Positions 12,301 through 25,285 of a DNA stretch of 64,000 nt are shown in pieces. The position numbers were made by a program, and so were the translations under genes. The notes below the pieces were generated by a model. The model searched no databases. It was not told the DNA's origin and saw only the letters and a program-made list of their open reading frames with translations. Source of the stretch: Diadema setosum. Its lineage: Eukaryota; Echinodermata; Echinoidea; Diadematoida; Diadematidae. Each line of letters opens with the position of its first letter. The first letter of the stretch is position 1. The stretch is from contig CM067069.1 of assembly GCA_033980235.1 (NCBI GenBank), positions 21,262,650 to 21,326,649 on the forward strand, written 5' to 3'.

Positions 12301-15300
12301 TTTTCCACTTTGTGTCAACTTTCGTCTACATTTTGAGAGCTTTCCAATATTTAGGCCTACGAAAATGTAGAAAACGTGATCAATGAGATCTGGTGCCTCC
12401 CAGTTTAGGAAAACCTATTTCCCCGAACTTTTGCAGGAGAAGGATATGGGCCATGTACTTTGGCGTGCTACAACGAGGCTAATCGGGGCGAGGTGCGGGT
12501 GATGGAACATGATGTACCGCTGGGAACCCGCTGTGTTAGGTTCAACATGGGCGTTCCGGAAACGGGGGTCTGTATCAATGGCGCGTGTTGGGTGAGTTAT
12601 GTATTTGCATTTACAGACTTAAAAGAGGTTGATGAAATATTGTCTCATCAGAGTATAGCTAGTCAAGCATATCCTTGTTCTTTTGACCTACTGTGGCCAC
12701 AGAAGACAATTACCCATGACTGCGCCCGAAGTAGATGTGCATGCTGTCAGATGATAGAAAACCCACAGAGCTCCCTTGAATACATATATTGTATAAACAG
12801 ATATCACGTAATAGGTTGTACCATAAAACAATGGCCTCCGTCCTTGACAGTCTCGTATGAGATAAGATACAAGAAAAACGTTATGTATTTCTAAATTTGT
12901 AACTTATCAATACAAATTTAGGAAGGCTGTGCACCTCAACACATGCCAAAGCACTTTTATCACATGCAGCTTGTAGATTAATTTAACGCACAATAGTACA
13001 GAACGCAAACCTCATGTCTCATGCATAACTTAGTACGTTTATCATATCGTCTGTTGAATAAAACAGATTGTGCTCGATCTTCCAAATTTGCCTTCATTCT
13101 TCCCGTGCAGAGTGTATAAAACTGTAAGTGTGATAGACGTTTTCAAGGAAGCTTGTATAATCTTTCTTCGAATGTGGAAATGAAGATCGAAATGTATACA
13201 CTTTCATCGTCAATCGAACTCATACGAAGCCAAGTTTCATGAGTCCTTTAATGTATATTGTATATAATATTTGAAAGTGTACGGCGATATTATCTCTCAT
13301 AACTCCCAATCAGGATTACTTGTATATCATTGCTGTAGAGCTAGGTTTGCATTTCGGTGAAAAGACTAGCTTTGCTGTGGAGGATTCACTAGTATTCACA
13401 GATATAAGACATATTATTTATAATGAAATGATATATCTGCATTTCTCCCTTGATAGATTTATTGATTGATTCATTTTACCATCTCATACTCTGTGGTTGT
13501 CTTTATACACCAGAGCATTGGGTGCGATGGTTATCTCAACTCGACAAAGTCCACGGATGGGTGTGGTGTCTGCGGGGGAGACGGGACCACCTGTTCTCGG
13601 CTCTTTGATCAAATCATGGTGGAGAATCTACAAGTAGGTAAGCCTTTCCTACTTGTCTATTGAAAAGCAAACTTTTGATCTATGATCTATTCCCTGCCAG
13701 TTGCCTTACCTCTGCACTTCGGTGCCACGATGTGGAGAAAATGTGTCCATGGCCTTCATTTCAGAGACTTTGCTATATATAATTCGGGAATTCCAAAAGG
13801 GGGATAGTTTTGATCTTTGACGTATATTCGACGTACGAAGAAAAATATAAAACAGCATCTTTGATACAGAGGCTAAATATTAGTATGAAAAGTTTTATAT
13901 GGATCTTGAGTAAAATTCGTGAATGGTAGCCCAATATAATGTTTTCTATTTTCATTCATTTGATCAAGGATTTACTGGTCGTTTACAGTGTGCTCAAGGC
14001 GCACAATAGAATGACTCACACACATTTTCCTCAATTGGATATATAATACAATTATATATGTTTATTGATCACATGATCAAATTCTGGGTTTGCCTTTATG
14101 AATTTAGGAGGTAATACACAAGGTTTTTAGGCAGTAATAGTCTCGTGAGTGCGAGGACAGACAAACTGGATATTCCTTATATTATTTACAACGATATCTT
14201 CGACGTTAGGAAGGAAATAACCAAGAGTGCACAGAGAAGACATGACCTTGGAACATGACTCACGTGAGATGGAGGAAACGGGTCATGATCTCCACTGTCT
14301 GGTATACCACATCATGAGTGTCTCCTCGGAGTAAAGATGCCCACCCAAGGCATTTTCGTACCCACCCAGACATTAGTTATCAAAGACTGTTCAAACGATT
14401 TATTGTCATTATACTATACATGATTTATTTTGTATTGAACATTGCCTGGTATCCTTTCTAAGAGTAGGTATGTGTTTATTCCTACAGGCTACACAGACGT
14501 GCTGCAGATACCCGCAGGAGCCACGAATATCGCCATATCTGAAACATACAGTATCCGGAATTATCTAGGTTCGTTCTTCCAAAGCTGGAGTACTGTGCAC
14601 CTACATATCGATTACACGTCGTGTAACAAATGACTAATACTGGTGGTATTTAAAGATATGATTATATGAAATGACTCTGAGTTTTCTCATTAACCTGTGG
14701 CTTTAATATGCCATCTGTCTTTGGGTTGTGTGTGAAGGCGAATTCCACATCAATTGTAATTAAGTGCCGTGCACAATCGAGTAAATCCTCGCCAGTACAC
14801 GTTGAGTGGTGGAAAATAAGCTCACAAATAACGCTTTGATAATAAGTGTGTATTCGACTTGATAAGATAATAATAAGACCTTCTTTACCCAGGGTAGCCT
14901 CTTCAGTGTTGGCTCTGCTCTATGAGGGCCCTGCCATTATTATGACCCTAGGTACCCATTTATACACCTGGGTCGAGAGAACGTTTTTTGGGAAAAACAT
15001 CTTGTCCAAGGTGTAATCACTGGGCGTGAATCGAACTCGCGTCCTCCGATTGTGAGTCGGGAATATTAGGCACTATTATGCCCAAGCGCCCCACGAGGTA
15101 GAAAGACACTAAAAATGCAATCTGAAGTTAATCGATGTACTCGATCTAACGTGAATGGAACAAACTTTTCAGAAACATGCGGGCCCCACAATTTGGCAAA
15201 CCGCTTTCTATCCTGTGGGGCGACGCCACGTCTTGATGACATAACCCCTGTCGTGACAGTGGGGGATTCCTACCGCAACGCATAGTCAACGACACTATTA

Positions 15301-18300
15301 CCTGAATGTGGTCGGTGTCGGTCCCAAGTTTGTGGCTCCCACTTGATCTTCAACTTGACGCATGATGAGCTAGGGGTATATAGTTGAGGTCAGAAGATCT
15401 GGGTGCTAACTTAACATGGCAAGTCACGTTGCTGACCATGCTTACTTGTGATACATTTTATAAGGCCATAGACACGGTTACACTTCCCCAAGTAACAAAG
15501 TACTTATCTTCTTGAGTTAACTGAAATTTTGATGTCTTGCGTTCGACTATGACTGTCATCACCATACAATTCGTATATGAGCGATTAAATGTAAGTAAAG
15601 TGCTGGCTTTATGAATGCAGAGGAGTGGGTCCATTAAAGCCAAACTTACACGTGCAGATGACATTAATAAAATGTCACAAAATGGGTGTTTGTTTATTTG
15701 TCCTTTTAGTATATATCCTTTTCTTTTACGCGTCGAGTTTTGCATGATATTACTTCCAAGATGTTTTGTATGATATCATTCTGGGTATGTCAGCAGTTTA
15801 CTTTTTAATGTTCTTTAAAGTCTTCTTTAAGATTGTTTTAATGCCAAAATAAATCCTCATTCCTGTTATATCCTATATGGCGTAGCTCTCTCCACTTTGA
15901 ATGGGGAATACTTGCTCAATGGGCACTGGACCGTACACAGCGAAGTTCCGTACAGTTTTTGGGCACTGGGTTCACGGATTCGCTACCACCGCCAGACTCT
16001 TTTCAACGCTCAGCGGCAGCAGTGGGATGACGTAGAAACCATTAGTTTGAAAGGACCAACGAATGACACGCTCCTTGTACAGGTGAGTGCTGACACGTAA
16101 ATCGGGTCTTCCCTGGTGGAATCCCACCAATATGTGATCTGGATGTGCATCTCCTTAGCCTTCAGAGCGGAACATGTACATTATAAAGGAACGACTGATA
16201 CCAATGTCTGTTGGCTAATCTTACCCGGAACGGATATCATACCTGTAACTCTTTATACGCGAAAGTCATTTAAATCTCATGTGATTGAGATTGTAGAGCA
16301 TCAGAATGATTTGTTGGTCATGACAACTGTTATTTTCATTTCGAATTCACTTCCATCTCATTTTCGTCATTTCTTTAATTCGGAGATCTGACTGTGTACA
16401 TCATATTATGTCAGTCAAATGTTCACCAAACCACGAGCGTATGTTTTATTATTCTTTAAAAGTATGGCAATGTAAGCTATGTTAAAACACTGAGCTATAA
16501 CTTGGAATTAGTTTTGAAGCACAAGGCAAGCACCGATTCAAATTCATAAGGAACTAACATGCATAGTCCATAACATTTTTTATTTAACTTTTCGTTCCGC
16601 TTTCAGATTCTAAACTTCGTATACGATGCCAATACCACAGTACGATACGAGTATGTCATTCCTCTGGAGGCATCGACGGCAGCTCCGGGCCCTGTTTCTC
16701 GAGAACCGAATTACAATCACCCAACTGTGAGTGAGTTGTTATTCTCTACTGTAAACCCTTTGGAATCATTAGACGAACAGGGAAGTGTGGAAACTCGGAG
16801 ACATCACCCAAATAATATAACCTACGCAAGTCTGAAGGGAGATATGCTTTCAGGAATCAACAAGATGGACCACAGACCAGATGTTATGGATGAACCGCTG
16901 ACGTGGAACGTGCAAGATTCAATTCAAAACAGAACACAATACTCGATGAGAAATGCATCGAATAGTCTTGGTGATGAAAGCGATCACTCAAGAATCCCTG
17001 TCAGTGTAGGTCTTCTTGAGGCAGTGAACGCCTCGCGGGGCGTGGATGAACACTCCTCACAGAATGAAGATAGGACACACACACTGCACCGAGACGAAGG
17101 AAACTCTGGAGGCTTTGACTACGACAAGTATAGTGCGCGCAGACCAAACAACAGTCGAGACGCTAATAGCACAAGTAACAACAGAGTACCAGATCAGGTC
17201 TGGGGAAATTCCCCGGGAATGCAAGGTGGAGAATGGCCAATGGGATGGGCAGAGGTCGCCGCCTTGGAGACCACAGGAAACGATCGTATCTTTGAGGAGG
17301 AGGAGGACCTTGATCTGTCGTCCCTGACTCACCCTGTCGGGAGGGATGAAGGTACAGATAGACGGATCGAGGAACGAGTTGGTAAACACGGTGGCAAACG
17401 TTTGAGACTTCTCAGATATTCTCCTTACGAGAATGAGAAGGGCGTAACTTATTAGCGTCATCTTATTGCCATACAGAGGCACGGCAGACAATTTGACTGA
17501 AGATAGATCAGTTATAATCACTACATTTGTACTAAACTCTTTTAGACGGAAAATATTTCCAAAAGATTCTCAAATCCTTTTTTATGACGAGGTGTGTTAA
17601 AATGTTCTTTTCCTCAGGTTGTAATGGCAATTTTATGACGCTGTCCTGAATGCAGAGTGGGAAATTCATAATTCAAGAAATTTAATCTAGCCTTGAAAAA
17701 TCGATTTCAGTTCGCAACTTGCGAAAGTTTAGCTACCAAATGACTCATTGACGTCATAAAATTGCTTTTGAAAGTTTAGCACAATCTTTAATATGAGTAA
17801 TATATTATACTACAGGTGGCTTTACCCATTACCCATACCCAATGAATGATATCGTTTAATATGAGATGGCAACTGTTGTTCAAATCATGGTAGGACATAA
17901 TTTCTCCTTCATTCCCAAATTATACCAGGGACAGCCGAAGTAGAAGGTCTTCAGTACGGTCCGCCGTATCGGACGGACGGATCCCGGCGGCAATCTGATG
18001 CGGACCGAACCGTGATCGAAGTAACGACCCTCCAGACATCCACAGAGGAGCTGGACATATACTTGGGCGATATTGACGATCCCATCGTAAATCCACACGA
18101 AGGCGACAACAAGATTGATTTCGAATCGGAGGGTCCTGATGACATCGACGATGACTCTGAATCAGACTACGAAAGAGATTTTTACTCGTCCGAAATCGAT
18201 AATGAAGTGAGATACACCACGAAGCCTCAGTCTGGTCGCCGCGTCACTGAGCTAGTCCGCATAAAGACGTCTACCGCCACCACCACCACCATGGAGCTCA

Positions 18301-21300
18301 TGACCACCATGATCACCGCCAGTGAGACTGCCTTGATGACATCATTAGCATCTACAACAACAGCTGACGTCACCAGTGAAATGATTACGACAGCGATGAC
18401 GACAGAGATGACGACTGAGTTCGCGACGACGACAACACCCCCTCCAGAGTTCTTTTGGAGGATCACGGACACTATGCCATGTAGTGCCACCTGCACAAGA
18501 GGTAGGTATCATCCCCAGATCTAGAAAATAATGACAGGCCTCATCTTCTCCTCGGATTACTTGAATACCATGAAGAGTGGATACCATGGGTAGTACGACA
18601 CCATGTACAGTACAGGCGGACTTCTAGAAAGGCTTGCGGGATGGTGTATAGTTGGCTTTGCAGGAATGTTTTATTGTGATTGTTTTGTTTTATGTAGTTG
18701 TTAAAGTTGCAATATCAACAGATGTCCATGTATTCCTCGTTCAGATTCTACATGCCAACATCAAAATCAGAAATTTCGACTTCAGAGCACTGTTAAATTG
18801 GAAGTTTCAGTATATGAACAAGAATCATCTAAAATACTAAGGGCTAGATACTCTTCTTCGGTCTGGCTGGGCTTTCATTTTTTGTTTGTGGTTATCCAGT
18901 ATTTGTTAGGCATTAAACCAAGCAGCCCCATTAAAGAATGCCTGAAAGCGTCTTTCAGCAAGTTGATTCTGTGGTAGGATTTGGTCACCGAAAGTGCTTC
19001 CATAGCTATTCTCTTTGTGACTAACTCAAAGACGAATTTAGAGAAAAGGCGTCAGTGATTTGATAGTAATTAATGATTCATGATACTTTACCATTCCTTG
19101 ATGGCCATAAATATGACTTGATGAAAACGACAGTTACGAATTTTATGTTGATTGTTTAACAGGTATCATCAGAAACTATGCCTACTGTGTTGACGTGGAT
19201 GAAGAGCAGGTCGTAGATACAATGTGTGATCCAGACACTAAACCTGACGTCATTGCCAAAGAGTGCTCTGGGCGACCGTGTGAACCAAGGTGAGGTGACC
19301 AAGGTCACGTACCATGTTTGAAGCTTGATCTCTAACATTCGGCGGAACATCTGCCAACTGTACGTTGACCCTGCCACAGAAGTGATAACCACAGGCGTTG
19401 ACCAATCTGTACCACTTCTTTGTCTTTGCTGTGTCTTAGATGGGAGGTTGGTACGTGGAGTAATTGTGTAGGGGACTGTAAAGCCAGCTTCCGCTTCCGG
19501 ACAGTGCACTGCTGGCTGATGATGGGACAAGGTCTGGATACATCAGTGCCCAATGAGCGTTGTAACCAGACGAACAAACCCAATGTCACCACGCCTTGCG
19601 ACGAACAGATCTGCGGCCCTCAATGGATCGTCTCCGACTGGTCACAGGTATCAAAATCTCTATCAGATTGATTTCTATCCGTAACTTTACATCTTACAAA
19701 AATCATGTTCAGTTTACCCAATAGATTATGACGAATAAAAAGTTTCATATCATATTTGTCAAAATTTGAAGGATATCGAGGGAGTCTCTGAGTTTGGGTT
19801 GTAATGATAAGTTCATCGTGACAAAGTCTTTATTTTCATACACGATCTGAAATATGCGGCTGTTGAATTGTGCTTTAAAAGAGAGTGGAAAGTCATCGTA
19901 GATTTTGATATATTAATAACGTTTTAGATTAACAATGCATTTTGTATAGTCTTAAGAGCAATTAAATTTGATTCCTTCTCCATCATGAACTTTGTTTCAG
20001 TGTTCAACACCCTGCGGTCCAGGGCAGGAAACCCGACAAGTTACATGCTCTGAAACAAGTGGCTGTGACATGTCGCAGCGACCAGCTCGATCGAGAACGT
20101 GCAACAAAGGAGAGTGTTCGTGGTCCATGTCATCATGGAGTCGGGTAAGCACTGCATTCACGACTTCGAAAAATATTAAGTATGTCTGCCCTCAAGAGTA
20201 ACGCATATTACTTGCATTCTACTTTTAGTAAAAGAAGTATACTGCATGGGAAAGAACAGTAATGAATTAGTGTTTTGGGGTGTGTGAAATGATGGGTAGA
20301 TATTTTCAGATATGATAGCTGTAAAATACAGGCTGTTATTCACCTCCTAGGACAAATTTTCTAAACATTTTCTGTTATATTTACATTTTTTAAATACATT
20401 TTATATTGATTAAAACTAAATGGTGATCTATTGTTATGTTTCTTAGGAACTGCTGCATGAACATTGCTTAATTTACACGTTTAGTTGTTCATTACATTAT
20501 TCTTTCCAACACTAGAGATCACTTTAAAGAAGTTTGTGTGCTCGTTTTCAGTTCTAAATGCAGAAACTTGCGAATACTAATAGGTAAATGCACTTAGGGA
20601 GCACAGGTATCCGGGAAGACAGCTAATCCATTTGGTCCTTCAATTATGAAATCCTTTAAGAATAATTCATTGATCAAGACAGACGGTTTCCGAATGGCCA
20701 TCGGAAACCAGTCCCTATTGTTCCCATGGCCCATTTCTGACCTATCCTAAGAATTTCGTCCCATTGTTGGTGACGTTGACAATAGAAAGATGATACTACT
20801 GCCATAAGTTGACTGTAAACAAAAATGGCATGATGAAAATGAAATACACAATAAATGTTATAATTATGAGTTTATTCAAAGATCACATACTGAGTGCACA
20901 ATTATCATAACAAATACTACAGCGAGGAAATGTAGAGGGAAGAACGGGACAAAGTCAGAGCAAGGAAGGAGTTTTTCTCTCATTACAGACATGACAAGTA
21001 AAAGTGATAGTCTTTCACTTTCTGAAAGGATTCACTAAATTCAACTTGTACTCTTTCCATGTCATGATCAAGTCTAATCTTCCTATGCAAAACGCTCTAC
21101 AGATTATGTTAATTCTGTGACTCTTATGTCATACATTATAAAGGAAACTGAAATGGAAAAAACTCGGTCAAAATCAGCCATTCCAACGGTTCTTGCCATT
21201 TCACAGAAACTTGTCGCATACCTCCATTATTCTTTAGTGTCCTAGGGCATGCGGCATACAAGCTCGCAGTGTACTCTGTGTGGCCGAGAGTACCAATGCA

Positions 21301-24300
21301 GTCATGGAGGACCGAGACTGCAGGATAACCGACAAGCCACTGACTCGTCAGCTGTGTGGTGGGAACTCTTGCCAACCTCACTGGGTGCCGCAGGCGTGGC
21401 AACAGGTGAGAAAACCAGTTGACCATTTAATCTTTTGATTGCATACACATAGCCATCCCACTATAATTACTGGTTCACATTCTTCTGGTAACCCTTTGAC
21501 ATTGCTCTGCTTACCCTTTGACATTCTTCAGGTTACCCTTCGACATCCCTCTCGCTACCATTTAACATTCTTCTTGTTACCTTTGACATCCCTCTTGTCA
21601 TCCGACAACATTGCTATGGTCACCCCTTGACATGTCTCTGATTAGCCTTTGACATCTCTCTAGTTACTCTTGTATATCGTACATTTAACCCTTTGACATC
21701 CCTCTAATTGCCCTTCAACATCTCTCTGATTACCCGTCGACATCCCTCTGGTTACCCTTTGACATCCCTCTGGTTACCCTTCGACATCCCTCTGGTTACC
21801 CTTTGACATCCCTCTTGTTACGCTTTGACATCCCATTTGTTACCCTTAGACATCCCTTGTTTAACTCCTTGACATTGCTCTGATTACCTTTTAACATTCA
21901 CTTTGGTGCCCTTTGACATCCATGTGGTTACCGTTTTACATTCCTCCCAGTACCCTCTGACACCCCTCTCGTTACCATTTGATATCTCGCTCGTTACCCT
22001 TTGACATCTATCTTCTTCCATTTGACATCCATCAGGTTACCCTTTGATTTCCCTTTGGTAAAACGTTGACATTCCTCTGGTCACCCTTAAGTATCGCTCT
22101 GGTTACCCATTGACACTCATCTTGATTCCCTTTGACATCACTCTGGAAGTACCAAGACATTTCTCTCATTACCCTTCGACGTCCTTCTTGATTTCCCTTT
22201 GCAAAACGTTAACATCCCTGTGGTCACCCTACAACATCCCTCTAGCCACCCTTCAGCATCGCTCTGGATACCCCCTGATATTCATCTTTTCACCCTTTGA
22301 CATCCCTCTGGTTACCCTTTGACCTTTTTCTAGTAACCACTTGCTATCTCTCCGGTTTCAAATGTATGCGCGTTATTAAAGAATTCGTAGACAAGGTTCA
22401 TTGAACTGTGGAATCAATCACTGTTCAAAAATCACTGACTGCATCGTGTACAATAAATGATAAAACGATGTATTCTATTCATCATTGTTTGATGTAAGTT
22501 TGTTTTCACATGGGACATAAATTGACTTAAATTTTAATGGTATCGGTCAAAGTCGGTGTAGTTCAGATTCGTCTATATTTTGTATTTGATGCGTGTAAGA
22601 TGCAAAATTTGTTACTCTGGTATCGATAGTTACATCAACGTATTGTAAGAAAGTCTAATAACGGCTTTATCCAACCCGCATGGTACCACGCAGTGCGAGG
22701 GAGACTGCCGCAGTGCCTTTCGACGAAGAGACATCATCTGCGCAGGTATCAACGGTGATAATCGGATGACAGTCTACCCGAACTCGCACTGCGTCCACAA
22801 GCCGCAGCCCGTGACTCAGGCCAGGTGTATGAAGGCTAGCTGCCCACAGCGCAGGGCACCCGATTGGGTGTCGTACAGTTGGAAACCTGTAAGTCCTCAT
22901 TCTCCTTGGAAATATGCCAGTGCCGTAAGGGCTAGATGCCTTCTCTACAGGATCCCACATGTTCAATCTAAAGCCCCGGTCACACAGCACTCCACGTCTA
23001 AATCACGTACAAAAAGTTATGAAAATCTGGTGGACGTGGTCGTAAGTGGTAATTTTTTGGTCAATTTTGGTTTGGCCGTGCTTTGTACGGGGTATGGTCG
23101 TCGGCGGCTGTTCCACTGCTGAAGCACTGCCTAAGCACGGCTAACCACGTCCAACCACGTGTATGTACGCGAAAAATCCATTTGTCAGTGATAAGCCGCT
23201 AAACACACGCTATTTCCCGTGATACCAACGCGTAACACGCGTCAGATGACCGTGCTCTGCCCGTGACAGACTGCTAAACTTTCGCGTCTTACCACGTCTC
23301 CCCAAGTTTTAATCACTGCCGGAACACGGATTATCACGTGTGTTTCACGTGTGTTGCACGTTTTTACAACGTGGTTGTCCGCGGAATAAAATTTTGAGCA
23401 GTTCAAAACTTTTTATTGCGTCCGACGCCGTTCCGATTTTTCCCCGCGTCCTGCCACGTCTATAAATCGACCGTAGCTCGTCTTAAAGTCGACATCAACG
23501 CGAACAACATCGTCTGCTTCACGGGAGACCACTTTTTTGACGTGTTTTGGCCGTGTTTTGGCTGTGTGACCGAGCTTTTAGGGGTGTGCAGTGGCATGCA
23601 CTGAAAGTTTTGACCCTGGGAATGAAATTCGAGTATTTTTTTTTTCTGGAATATTTAACAATGTTTCCATGATATTTAAACAAAGATTTTCCCCATGTTA
23701 CTCCTACTTGTTGTTTCATCAATATGAAATGTTGCCCGACTGTAAGCAGAACACTTGTAATCCTTGTATTTGTTAACCCGCAATGCCTTTCATGTTTACA
23801 TCTGCGTTGTTGTAATAAATCATCCTGACCATAAACATCAGAACATTTTTGCTCACTGCAACTTGCAATGATAATTATGAATCTGAACGTGAGTGGCGTG
23901 TACATGTGTCCTGACTAGTGCGTTACATGTCAAACATAATTATTGTCACAAATGACATACATGTATTTTATCCCTAATTCCTCCTATCAGTCAACTCAGT
24001 GGTCGCTTGTTTAATGAGATTGTTGCTATTGAGAATGTTGGATACAGCATACTTGCCAACTAGTAAGATTTTATCAGATTCAGTAAGATTTTTTACATTA
24101 AAAATAGCAAAATCAGATTTTCTGTCAGAGAAATCAGATTTTAAAAAAATATTTAGATATACCTTTCATGTGTATTTTCTGAAGATTTGACCGAAAGTAA
24201 GATTTTTAACTTCAGTTTGCATATAAAATAAGATTTTTGCAATCCACGAGTAAGATATTTCATCTTGAAATGTTGGCAGGTATGATACAGGGGCATCCAT

Positions 24301-25220
24301 GTTATTTAAATGAGACATTGATGAACAGGTGATTGACAATCCTCTGATATCTCAATCTATTCTTCTCCAATATTGCGGCAATTCATTAAAGGACACCATG
24401 GATTGTCATGGAATACCAGACATGGTGGCACCGGATTCTCTCATCATAAACACGTGTCGTTATCGTTTCACTAATTTTACTCTATATTTGTGTGCGAAAT
24501 TAGCATAGTTCAACATTTTTAGCAGTCCATTTCTTTTGTTTAACTAAATCATTATTAAGCAAATGGGAAGATTATATCTATCTGTATTCAAAAGTCAATC
24601 AAAACATTAAATCACCAATAGGAAGAGAAGTAAAGGAAAATCAGAAATGATGTGATGCATTTGATATATTTTTGTCAAATGATGTAGTGTTCTGTGACCT
24701 GTGGAACGGGTTTACAAAGCCGGACAGTGCAGTGCCTGGTCAGTGGACGGCTCAGTGACCGCTGTGACCTTCGCACTAGACCCCCGTCACAGAGAGAGTG
24801 CAGCAGACCAGCCTGCACGTCCCAGGGCCTTACCAATCTCGGTGAGTTTAGATTGGTACTGGACTACCAGAACTTCGCCCATTTATGTAAAGCATATTAT
24901 AAGGGTGTATGATAGAATGGGGGAGGGGATTGGGGTTATCAACCGTTATAATTGAACTGATAATCATTGAAAACACAAAACTTATCTTCAGTCATGGTAC
25001 ATTCTTAGCTGAGATATACAAGGCACTTATTGTCGGGGTCTCCTGTCATTCTTCAAAAAACAAAAACAAAAATATTACTTTGCAGAAGAGCAAATTCCCA
25101 ACAATTGCGACCATTCAAGTCCCTTCTTCATTCTAAACTTGAATATGTTTAATCTTCATTGCTTGTTTCCAATCATTTGGTAGGTCCCAGTCCTTTCTAA
25201 ACAACAACAACAACAACAAC

Positions 25221-25285
<65 letters not shown>

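Larger units (their letters stand above)
9354..17928 (+). other. ADAMTSL introns 1-8
   Basis: Introns: 9354-9964, 10032-11594 (inverted motif cluster and G-rich runs at 10535-10675), 11692-12436, 12592-13513, 13638-14487, 14569-15885 (SINE on the minus strand), 16083-16606 and 17352-17928. Apart from the repeats listed separately I see nothing structured in them. Confidence 0.6.

Noticed and set aside
12592..12894. Extension of the cysteine-rich exon past TGG
   Set aside because: It is intronic read-through. GTGAGT at 12592 and the in-phase next exon with GCDG...CGVCGGD show the true junction.
16727..16734. ACT|GTGAGT as the true donor of the spacer exon
   Set aside because: It leaves in phase 0, and the next exon (17929) then reads into TAG. 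The long exon with a phase-1 donor fits.
22110..22322. 70-codon frame in the minisatellite
   Set aside because: It is a tandem-repeat artefact inside an intron.
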